Source: Geotrypetes seraphini
Lineage: Eukaryota; Chordata; Amphibia; Gymnophiona; Dermophiidae
Direction of reading: 5' to 3'
Length of the DNA: 64,000 nt
NCBI RefSeq assembly: GCF_902459505.1
Contig: NC_047101.1
Coordinates: forward strand, 10,603,168 to 10,667,167
Made by a program: the position numbers and the translations under genes. The notes beneath the pieces are model-generated. The model searched no databases, was not told the DNA's origin, and worked only from the letters and a program-made list of their open reading frames with translations. Positions 56,028-64,000 of the stretch are shown piece by piece (the first letter of the stretch is position 1; each line of letters starts with the position of its first letter).

Positions 56028-56460
56028 ATAATAACTTTATTTTTTTAATAATAATAACTTTATTTTTGTATACCGCCATTCCCAGAGAGTTCTAGGCGGT
56101 TCACAGCAATTAATTAAGATTACAAACAGTGAAAAAAAAGCATTGGAATTACAATACTATAAGTGTACAATAGTAAGGTAAAAAAAGTTTATTTACAGGA
56201 AAAACCGGTCGTTGACAGTTAAATTGGTTTGGTGGGCACAATAAGAGGGGACGGTGGAGGTTCAGGTGGATTGAGGGGTATTAAGGAGGTGAGGGTGTGT
56301 TAGGGGTTCTGTTCGTGGAATAAGTGAGTTTTGAGTTTTTTTCTGAAGTCAAGGTAGGAGGGGGCGTCAAGTACAATTTGGGCAAGCCCTTGTAACCTGA
56401 ATAAATTCATGTAAACCGTTCTGAGCTCCTTCAGGAGAACGATCTGGAAAACGGAATAAA
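56028..56460 (-). mobile_element. L2-like LINE 3' fragment
   Basis: AATAATAACTTTATTTTTGT then ATACCGCCATTCCCAG and TTCTAGGCGGTTCAC, a LINE 3' end on the minus strand. Upstream coding remains (SYLDFRKKLKTHLFHEQNP) are near 56300-56370. Confidence 0.62.
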
Positions 56461-57059
56461 TAAAGACGTTACTCGGGTGCCACCCCTTAATATCAGCCAT
56501 TCCTGGCTCCCCTCTGACTCTGTTCTGGGGGTTCCTGGCACTAACCAGATATTGTCCCGGCAGTCTGGCCCAGATTTTTGCTAAGAGCACTGTCCAGTTA
56601 TGCGTCGCTGAAAATCCAGGGATCACCAGACAGCGGAAGATATCCAGATAGGAGCTTTCCTATCCACTTTTCTTCTGCAGAATATTGGCCCTGGTATTTG
56701 CGTCCGACCTATATTTTTTTCCTTTCTTTAACAACTCAGCTGGATCGTTTGAGTGGATCGAAGAAAATGAGGAATGTAGAGGGGGGGGGGGTGCGTCTCC
56801 AAGGACAGTAGAGGCAGAGACGCTGTGAAGTAGTGAAGGGAGACTGACCTGGTTGTTCGCACACATTGATGAGAAAAGCACAAAGTTGGTTCTTAATTCA
56901 CATTTTCCGTTCCCCTGTCTCTATCATTAGGCCCCAGTAATTGGTGGTGCGGTTAGATTGATGTGATGGGGGGGGGGGGGGAGGAGGGGATACCAGAGGT
57001 TTGGGAGTGTAATGACTTTCCTGAACAACAAGTATGATGCCGAATTTCTTTTCTTACAG

Positions 57060-57117
57060 ATGGAGGAGACACTGAGAAAACACTCAATCAGCAGTGATGA
57101 GTCAGACACCAATGACA
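57060..57117 (+). CDS. JADE2: JADE2 (PHF15) first coding exon
   Basis: JADE2 is a PHD-finger scaffold of the HBO1 histone acetyltransferase complex and a reported E3 ligase for LSD1. The exon starts directly with ATG after the acceptor TTTCTTTTCTTACAG and encodes MEETLRKHSISSDESDTND plus one base of the next codon. The donor GTAAGA starts at 57118. Human JADE2 begins MEEKRRKYSISSDNSDTTDS, whereas JADE1 and JADE3 start differently, so the paralogue is clear. The split serine codon (A|GT) fits the human exon junction. The EPL1-like region and the PHD fingers must lie beyond the right edge. Reading past the donor gives a 61-residue frame that is not the protein. Confidence 0.93.
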
Positions 57118-58073
57118 GTAAGACCCTTCTTTCGAAAGCTTGGAACAAGATAACTGAGCAGTTTACCTCCCACCGCGAAAAGCAATTGAATAATTAGTTT
57201 TTTCAAGAGTCAGGAAGGCTGCCTGCACTGGAGGGGCCGTGAACAAAAAGATGCTTTACAGGGATCAATTCTCAGGAAGTCTGTGCGCCTACAAGTTCAT
57301 AGGGAGTCACCTGTACAGAACAGCTATGGCTGCCTCTCTTATCTGATATGAGGGCATCTCAGAAGAGCCAGATAATGGGGGTCGGAGTGCATGTTTCTCT
57401 CTAAAAATGATATTGAGATTACACTAGTTTTAAATCAATTAGGAGAGCCCGGGATGTGACACTTACTAATTTACATGCAGTTTAAGTAATGGGTTTTATG
57501 CCGAAGAGTGAATTATTGTGATTATTTTCTGTTGTCGCGGTTAAAAACAGGCGATTTCAGGCTGAGCAAAACAGCCAGTACTTGAGTAGTAAAGGGGAAC
57601 ACTTGTGGCAGGATCAAGGGCTTTTAGTATTCGCAGAAAGACCTTAACCCTCTTGAGGATAGGCTTCATGATACGAAAAGCTCCCTGAAACAACGCCATT
57701 TGTGTCGAAAGATTTTCCACGCGGATCCATAAGAATGCACGAACAATAAATATCGTTAACATGCACACTGAGGGAGTTTTGTCTACTAGAGGGCGTTAAG
57801 TCCTGTTGTGTGCTTAGCGCACATAAAAATGCTTACCACAAAAGCGCGCTAAAGAATTTTGCAGTAAGTAACCTGTATTTACATATTAAGTAAATAACAC
57901 GGTATTTATATATTAATCTTTTTGTATTATCTGGAGGGGGTGTGTCAGGGGCAAAGAGTCCTGATTACTGCGCGATAACTGGTTGGCGCCAAATGACACG
58001 GGAGCTCTTAATGCCTCTTAAATAGGGGGCCAAAGTGTTCTCTTGTCAGGTTTTTTTTTTTTCCAGGATACAT
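57118..58073 (+). other. JADE2: JADE2 intron after the first coding exon
   Basis: Starts with the donor GTAAGA. No repeats are recognised before the CR1 at 58074, apart from TAGCGC/GCGCTA words near 57815-57855 that recall Harbinger-type MITEs. Confidence 0.5.
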
Positions 58074-58826
58074 AGAAACATAGAAACATAGAAGATGACG
58101 GCAGATAAGGGCCATAGCCCATCAGGTCTGCCCACTCTACTGGCCCACCCCCAAGTCTACTATCCTAGGGATTCCACTCCTGGTGACAGGTTCCCTTGGC
58201 TTAACCCTCTAAGGCAGGGGTGTCCAATGTTGGTCCTCGAGGGCCGCAGTCCAGTCGGATTTTCAGGATTTCCACAATGAATATACATGAGGTCTATTTG
58301 CATGCACTGCTTTCATTGTATGCTAATAGATCTCATGCATATTCATTGGGGAAATCCTGAAAACCCGACTGGATTGCGGCCCTCGAGGACCAACATTGGA
58401 CACCCCTGCTCTAAGGGATTCCACATGGGCACCCCATTTGCTCTTAAATTCTTGCACGCTGTTTGCCTCGATCACCTGCACCGGGAGCTTGTTCCAAGGA
58501 TCAACCACTCTCTCGGTGAAGAAATATTTCCTGGTGTCGCCATGAAATTTCCCGCCCCTGAGTTTGAGCGGATGCCCTCTTGCGGCTGAGGGTCCTTTGA
58601 GAAAGAGAATCTCTTCTTCCATCTCGATACGGCCGGTAATATACTTAAACGTCTCGATCATGTCTCCTCTCTCCCTACGTTCCTCGAGTGAGTCCGGCCG
58701 CAAATTTTTCAGCCTTTCCTCGTACGATAGATCCTTGAGCCCCGAGACCATCCTGGTGGCCATCCGTTGCACCCACTCTACTCTCAGCACATCTTTTCGG
58801 TAGTGTGGCCTCCAGAATTGCACACT
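58074..58826 (-). mobile_element. CR1 LINE 3' part, split by a hAT MITE
   Basis: The minus strand reads SVQ-type RMATRMVSGLKDLSYEERLK, RRERGDMIETFKYITGRIEM, KLRGGKFHGDTRKYFFTERV and DPWNKLPVQVIEANSVQEF. The tail ends CTTCTATGTTTCTATG. It is the 30723 subfamily. The MITE at 58215-58408 sits in the tail. Confidence 0.88.
58215..58408. mobile_element. hAT foldback MITE inside a CR1
   Basis: Exact duplication CTCTAAGG (58207-58214, 58409-58416). Ends CAGGGGTGTCCAATGTTGG and CCAACATTGGACACCCCTG. It is younger than the CR1 it splits. Confidence 0.93.
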
Positions 58827-59104
58827 TGCGCCGAAGCTTCTGCAAGAGAAATACTATAAATTACCGTATTTCCTGGGCGCGCTAGAAGTAGGTTTAACGC
58901 TGGAGAAAGTCCCGCATCAGCATGCGTTACGCCCATGTACTAGCACACTTTTGTAGACCTACCCTTTAGGCTGCATTCAGGTTACAGGCATCACTTTCTT
59001 TTATTCTGGGGTTCTGACTGTGCTTTGATCTGCTCTGAGGGTTTTTTTTTTTTGTTGGTTTTTTTTTAAGAAGGGTGGTTTGTAAAAAATCAAACAAACC
59101 ATAA

Positions 59105-59543
59105 TGCCATATTTTTCGCTCCATAAGACGCACTTTTTCCACCCCTAAAAAGGGGGTGGAAATAAGGGTTCATCTTTTGGAGCGAATACCCCCCCTATAG
59201 GCAGCCCCCCATACCTTTTTTTAAAAGTCCCCTTTCCGCGCTCCTGCCTGTCTCTCTTGCCGGATGGCTCTTCAGTTCGGGCAGAGCGGCGCAGAAGGCA
59301 GGCATGTGCTGCCCGTGTTCCTGCTTGGTCCGGCGCCGCTCCATAATTGGCTGCAGTCAGATCTTGCTGCCTATGGGGGGGGGGGGTGCCTACACTGCCT
59401 ACGGATTTTTCCCTATATAAGACCCTGTTCCGGCCTACCACTAGACCACCAGAAGGGGTACAGGGCAGGGCGGTGGGAATTTTTTTTTCCTGGGTTTTCC
59501 TCCTCTCTAAGTGGGTGTGTCTTATAGAGCGAAAAATACGGTA
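59105..59543. mobile_element. Foldback MITE of the CCGTATTTTTCGCTC type
   Basis: Left CATATTTTTCGCTCCATAAG and right CTTATAGAGCGAAAAATACG are inverted ends. The interior is GC-rich with a G tract. Superfamily not recognised. Related ends occur at 61853 and 63848. Confidence 0.65.
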
Positions 59544-59719
59544 AATATAATTTTATGCATTTAATTTAGTATGTAGATGCAAACATCTTCCTCCAGCAGA
59601 TCTATGTGATAGTACAGCCACATTGCCTCCTTCTGTAAAATCCCCTCGTTTACTTGATAATAATAATAATAATAATAACTTTATTTTTATATACCGCCAG
59701 CTATAACTCTCCCGAAAGG

Positions 59720-60149
59720 AAACAAATGAATTTCCTGTCCTCACAAAGAGCCCTAGGTGCTGTTGCACCCTGTCTCTTACATAGCACCCTCTGGCTTCCC
59801 ACATAGCCCCCTCCCCTCAATAACTAGGCTACACTTTTCTCTTGAGCTGCTCCTGTGGAATGAGGGCTTATGTCAGAGGACTTTCTGTTTAGAGGCAGGG
59901 CAGAGGTGAGACCCTGCTGCCCCTGAAGTGCTATGTAGCAGCTAGGTGGGGTTCAAGCAACTCTTCTATACAGGGGGGAGGGCTGGAGGGGGCAATTTTC
60001 TTTGCACAGTTGAGAGAGAATAACGCTGCTGATAGAGGAGGAGGAGGAAATGGATGTTGTGCTAAGGGAAGGGGAATTGAGGGGTGAGAAATGTCCCACC
60101 CCTATTGACCATTTCGCTTCCTGTCAACTAAGGGGATTTCCAGAGACAG
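59720..60149. other. JADE2 intron, nothing recognised
   Basis: Mixed DNA between a short LINE 3' end (about 59655-59720, (ATA)n plus ATACCGCCAG) and the L2-like end at 60150. The stretches 60446-60911, 60966-61369 and 61576-61852 likewise show no gene. Confidence 0.35.
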
Positions 60150-60445
60150 CTAGTTTCAAGTTTATTAACTTTTAATATACCGACCATCAACAGGTATCTG
60201 GCCGATTAACAATAAAATATTTAAAAAGAAGGAAAAATAATAGATATTTAAAGATGATGAAAGTGAACATCAAAGACATTAACTGGACAGACTTGAATGT
60301 GAGGGGAAAAAGGGAAAGGAGGGGAAAAGTTACATATTTTGAGAAGAGAAGGAGAAAGTGGGAGTTTTAGGCCTTAAGATGCACTTTTAAGATTCAACAT
60401 CGTGTGGAGGAAGATGTTAAATTTTCAATATTAAGTGTATTTGGG
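60150..60445 (-). mobile_element. L2-like LINE 3' end
   Basis: AGTTTCAAGTTTATTAACTT and ATACCGACCATCAACAGG, then CTGGCCGATTAACAATAAAA. Same family as 50418-50865. Confidence 0.6.
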
Positions 60446-60911
60446 ATAAACAAGGTGTGGAGCTGAATATATCGTCCTATTTCACGTGCACATGCAAAAG
60501 CCTCATTCACCTGTGGCTTGACGCTGGCTCACTAGAAACCAGCACTTCTCTGTACACCAGAGTTCAGGTGTCAAGTAGGGTCGGGCTATTGTTTGAAATG
60601 AACTTTGTCTGCCGATAAAAAAAAAGTGCGTATAAAGGGCTGGATTAAATCACGCTCAAAAATGGTTGTCGGAAAGATTGGCGCTAAGCATGATTCTGTA
60701 AAGGGTGCGCACATAAAAATCACGCCCTAACTTTGAGCACCAGACTTATGCCTGGTGTAAATGCTGGCATGGGGAAAGCAAAAAAAAAAAAAAAGTCCAC
60801 CAGAGACTTTCCACAGAACACAACCAGGCAGGAGACAAAAAAAAAAAAAGTGGAACTGATGATCTTGACGACACCTTTATTAAAAGAGGGTGCAAAACTA
60901 ATTTATGACAT

Positions 60912-60965
60912 AGACCCGACACGGGCCGTGTTTCGGTTGTCTAAACAACCTCCTTCTGGGGTCCT
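60912..60965 (-). ncRNA. Hammerhead-ribozyme-like motif, core altered
   Basis: This copy has the best helices: stem II GGTTGT/ACAACC, stem III ACACGG/CCGTGT and stem I GGACCC/GGGTC, with GAAA and GTC in place. The core reads CAGAAGGA where CTGANGA is expected, so it is probably inactive, but it shows the fold clearly. Confidence 0.5.
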
Positions 60966-61369
60966 AAGCGATAGAACAATGCTGCTGTAAGACCAGACCC
61001 TCATCCAAGCATTCACACGGTTCCCTTCCTCTGCGTGTTTTCCTGGGATCTGGAGGCTGCTTCTTTGGAGAAAACGGGAGGTCCCTCCTTCCCGAATCGT
61101 GGAAGGCAAAGAAACAAAACAAAGAAGGGAACTGTGCACAGTAATCTATGGTGCTGTTTCGCATTTGTGTCTATACTATTCTCCCAGATGATGATGGGAG
61201 TAAACCAGAAGATTTGGGGTTAAGTCTGCTATACACAAACCACTTGACGGCCCAAGAAAACAATAGTGGTGTTTGTAGTTTGATTAGTCTGTATTGAAGG
61301 TTACTGCCATTAATGATTGTTGACGATCACATTCTTTAGTATTAACTCTTAGGTGAGCCAAGTTTAGGA

Positions 61370-61575
61370 CAATCAGGCCATTGTGACATCACTGATGAAT
61401 TTGGCTCTTAGGCATTGGTGGAATGAGGCGTTGTGATGTCACAATCGCAGCTTTGGAATGTTGCCCTCTTCGGGTTTCTGCCAGGTACTTGGGACCTGAA
61501 ATAGCCACTGTTGGAAACAGGATACTGGGCTTTGGTCTGTCCCAGTATGGCAACTCTTAAGTTCGTATGTTCTTA
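61370..61575 (+). mobile_element. CR1 LINE 3' tail
   Basis: GGCATTGGTGGAATGAGGCG, CCAGGTACTTGGGACCTG, GGAAACAGGATACTGGGC and TCGTATGTTCTTATTTG. This is the untranslated end of one CR1 subfamily, also seen as pieces at 21572, 38405, 43441 and 49380. Confidence 0.72.
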
Positions 61576-61852
61576 TTTGTTGAATGGTTCACTTTTTTTT
61601 TTCACGGATTGCATGTAACAGCACGGTTCTTATCTCTAATGGACTTTGATATTTGTATAGCAGGAGATAATCCTGATGGCTGACAAACACCTCTCTGGCA
61701 GTGTAGCTGTATAGAACATTCTGACCTTTTCCACAGCTTTGCCAGGAGAAAAAGGAAGCACGTGCTCTTATCAAGTTTTAGTTATTTAAAGGAGAATTTA
61801 TTGATAAGGATTTATTACAAGATAAATAGTTGCAAGCCATGTTTGTGACTTA

Positions 61853-62415
61853 CCGCATTTTCACGCATATAACGCACGCGTTATACACGATTTTACAAAC
61901 CGAGTATAACCATGCGCGTTATATTCATGAGCGCGTTATCCCTTTTTTTTACATAGTTCCCCCCCTGACGTCCGATTCACCCCGCAGGACCGCTCGCACC
62001 CCCACCCCGAAGTACCGCTTGCGCTCGAACACGCACCCGCACCCCCACCCCGAAGGACCGCTCGCACCCCCACAGCCTCCCCCCCCCTTCATGTAGAAGC
62101 TGCCTACCGTCGTCCTGCTGCTTCCTCTGCTGGCGGTCCTGCTCCTTCTCTTAGCCCTGCGTCTACGCTGCTTCCTCTTCCGGCGGTCCCGCCCTTTCTC
62201 TGACGTCAGGGCTAAAGGAGAGTCGGGCTGGCCAGAGGAGAGTCGGGGCGGGCGAAAGGAGAGTCGGGCAGCGACGCGAGAGTCGGGGCGGCATGCGCGG
62301 TATAGGGGTGTGTGCGGTATATAAAAATTTATTTACATAAATTACAGTTTCCCACGCGCTATACCCGTGTGCGCGTTTTACACGGGTGCGCGGTATATAA
62401 GTGAAAATACGGTAC
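61853..62415. mobile_element. Foldback MITE of the CCGTATTTTCACGC type
   Basis: Left TACCGCATTTTCACGCATAT and right ATATAAGTGAAAATACGGTA are inverted. The interior has two near-repeats of CGCACCCCCACCCCGAAG and several GAGAGTCGGGC words. No transposase. Superfamily not assigned. Confidence 0.65.
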
Positions 62416-62659
62416 TTTTGTTAAACATTTGTATCTATTATGGGGTAAATTCTATACAAGTTGCTTAAAGTTAGTTGGCAAAAATCTGGGCACTAAGCAA
62501 GTAATTCCATAACATCCGAGTTGCGCTAGTATTCTAAACTGGATTTGATGCACAAGTCCAGAGTCAATCTTGACTTAGACGCTGGTAGGTGTCAAAACCT
62601 TAGGTTCGTCTATTTTTTGCCAGCACCTATGTCCAATTTAGGCACCTACATAGAAAACT

Positions 62660-63060
62660 CGCCCACGATTACATTACATTACATTAGTGACTTCTATTCC
62701 GCCTGTACCTTGCAGTTCTAAGCGGATTACAGTGTAAGGTAGCTGGACATTTCCAGGAAGTTACAATTTACAGTATAAGATAGCTGGATATTGCCATGAA
62801 GTTGCCATTTAGGGGATGATTACACAGTAGATGCAGGGGATGCTTATATATTACATTACATTACATTACAGATTTCTATTCCGCCATTATCTTTCGGTTC
62901 AAAGCGGATTACAAAAAGAGTTATGGAAGAAGGGTTACAACGTTAGATCAGAGGTTTCCAAGAGAGGGAAAAGTAGGATCTGGGGTTAGGGAGGGGATGG
63001 TAAGAGGGGGGTTAAGCTTTATCATGGTATTAAGCTTTATTAAGGGATTTCTTGAAGAAA
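62660..63060 (-). mobile_element. Two L2-like LINE 3' ends with (ACATT)n tails
   Basis: ACATTACATTACATTA precedes CTTCTATTCCGCC at 62665 and again at 62840, each followed by a GCGGATTACA-type segment. Two independent short insertions or a duplication. Confidence 0.6.
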
Positions 63061-63096
63061 TTATATAGTGGATGCAAGGGAATTACAGAATAAGGG

Positions 63097-63808
63097 TGCC
63101 TTGTGGCGTCCGAGAGAGCAGAAACAATGTGACGCGCGTGTACAGTGCGTACTTGTGAGACTTTGTGGCGTCCGAGATAGAGAGAGAGCAGAAATGACGT
63201 GACGCACGTGTACAGTGCGTACTTGTGAGACTTTGTGGTGTCCGAGAGAGCAGAAACAACGTGACGCGCGTGTTCAGTGCGTACTTGTGAGACCTTGCGG
63301 TGTCTGAGAGAGCAGAAACAACGTGACGCGCGTGTTCAGTGCGTACTTGTGAGACCTTGCGGCGTCCAAGAGAGAGAGCAGAAACGACGTGACGTGCGTG
63401 TGCAGTGCGTACTTGTGAGACCTTGTGGCGTCCGAGATAGAGCGAGAGAGCAGAAACGACGTGACGCGCATGTTCAGTGCGTACGTGTGAGACCTTGCGG
63501 CGTCCAAGAGAGAGAGAGAGCAGAAATGACGTGACGCGCGTGTTCAGTGCGTACTTGTGAGACCTTGCGGCGTCCAAGAGAGAGAGAGAGAGCAGAAACG
63601 ACGTGACGCGCGTGTTCAGTGTGTACTTGTGAGACCTTGTGGCGTCCAAGAGAGAGAGAGCAGAAACGACGTGACGCGCGTGTACAGTGCGTACTTGTGA
63701 GACTTTGTGGCGTCCAAGAGAGAGAGCAGAAACGACGTGACGCGCATGTTCAGTGCGTACGTGTGAGACCTTGCAGCGTCCAAGAGAGAGAGCAGAAACG
63801 ACGTGACG
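63097..63808. repeat. Minisatellite, about 11 units of 62-72 bp with an internal (GA)n of varying length
   Basis: GTGACG recurs at 63129, 63199, 63261, 63323, 63389, 63461, 63531, 63603, 63671, 63736 and 63803. The unit has GTGACGCGCGTGTTCAGTGC, GTACTTGTGAGACCTTG, GCGTCC and then a GA tract and CAGAAACGAC. Spacing varies with the GA tract. Long frames here are products of the repeat. Confidence 0.95.
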
Positions 63809-63847
63809 GTATATTAATATAAACCAGACGTTTTAGACTGACTGAAA

Positions 63848-63952
63848 TTTCAGCTCATAATTTTGATTACCGGCACATAAGACGCACCCCATATTTTAAG
63901 CGTATTTTGAGGGGGGGAAAAAGTGCGTCCTATACGCCGGCAAATACGGTAC
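63848..63952. mobile_element. Short foldback of the CCGTATTT family
   Basis: ACCGGCACATAAGACGCACC on the left and GTGCGTCCTATACGCCGGC then AAATACGGTA on the right. The left end lacks the outer few bases. Confidence 0.5.
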
Positions 63953-64000
63953 CTTGAGATTTCCCAGGGCTCAATTTGTAGAGTAAAAGCAAGAGAAACT

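Larger units (their letters stand above)
39676..57059 (+). other. JADE2: JADE2 intron 1 (inferred extent)
   Basis: A stretch of 17.4 kb between the presumed exon 1 donor and the coding exon acceptor. It holds CR1 and L2 fragments, MITEs and two tandem arrays. No further coding exon with homology was found in it. Confidence 0.5.

Noticed and set aside
63083-63649. 188-residue periodic frame on the minus strand
   Set aside because: It follows from the minisatellite unit. No start context, partner exon or homology.
1-64000. Retrovirus, LTR or Polinton fossils
   Set aside because: I looked for gag, pol, env, integrase and capsid-like frames and for long direct repeats with TG...CA ends and saw none. 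All reverse-transcriptase remnants are of the CR1 or L2 LINE type.

Overview
The window is vertebrate nuclear DNA: three protein genes with vertebrate splice signals in a sea of CR1 and L2 LINEs and foldback DNA transposons. The kind and density of repeats suggest a large tetrapod genome. My best guess, from recognising the repeat families and not from a search, is a caecilian amphibian.

Genes. The gene order is UBE2B (+), CDKN2AIPNL (-), JADE2 (+), the order I know from human 5q31. At 1324-1452 lies the last coding exon of UBE2B, the RAD6-type ubiquitin-conjugating enzyme, followed by its 3' UTR. CDKN2AIPNL is complete in three coding exons (12862-13052, 9843-9942, 9037-9048), encodes 100 residues, and starts in a CpG island at about 12.8-13.6 kb. 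A second CpG island at about 38.9-40.6 kb is the likely JADE2 promoter and first exon. The first JADE2 coding exon is at 57060-57117, and the gene runs off the right edge.

Repeats. (1) About 20 foldback MITEs with CAG...CTG ends and 8-bp target duplications are hAT elements; 11 of the 12 exact duplications have TA at their centre, the Buster-type hAT pattern. (2) A separate group of long palindromes with GG...CC ends and 8-bp duplications (17.8, 28.6, 34.4, 53.1, 55.6 kb) shares an internal core but carries different ends. (3) There are Harbinger-type (TAA duplication) and Tigger/mariner-type (TA duplication) MITEs, plus one mariner with a transposase fragment. (4) CR1 and L2 LINE 3' ends are everywhere. 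(5) Short retroelement-like units carry a hammerhead-ribozyme-like motif, two of them between inverted repeats with 13-14 bp target duplications. One sits in intron 1 of CDKN2AIPNL, in the sense of the gene, 46 bp from the exon 2 splice site.

Tandem arrays lie at 13.14-13.62 kb (CDKN2AIPNL promoter), 43.44-43.90 kb (105-bp unit inside a MITE), 49.3-49.8 kb, and 63.1-63.8 kb (62-72 bp unit).

I saw no tRNA or rRNA gene, CRISPR array, retrovirus, LTR element or Polinton. Most long open frames without splice support are LINE remnants or antisense of G-rich DNA.
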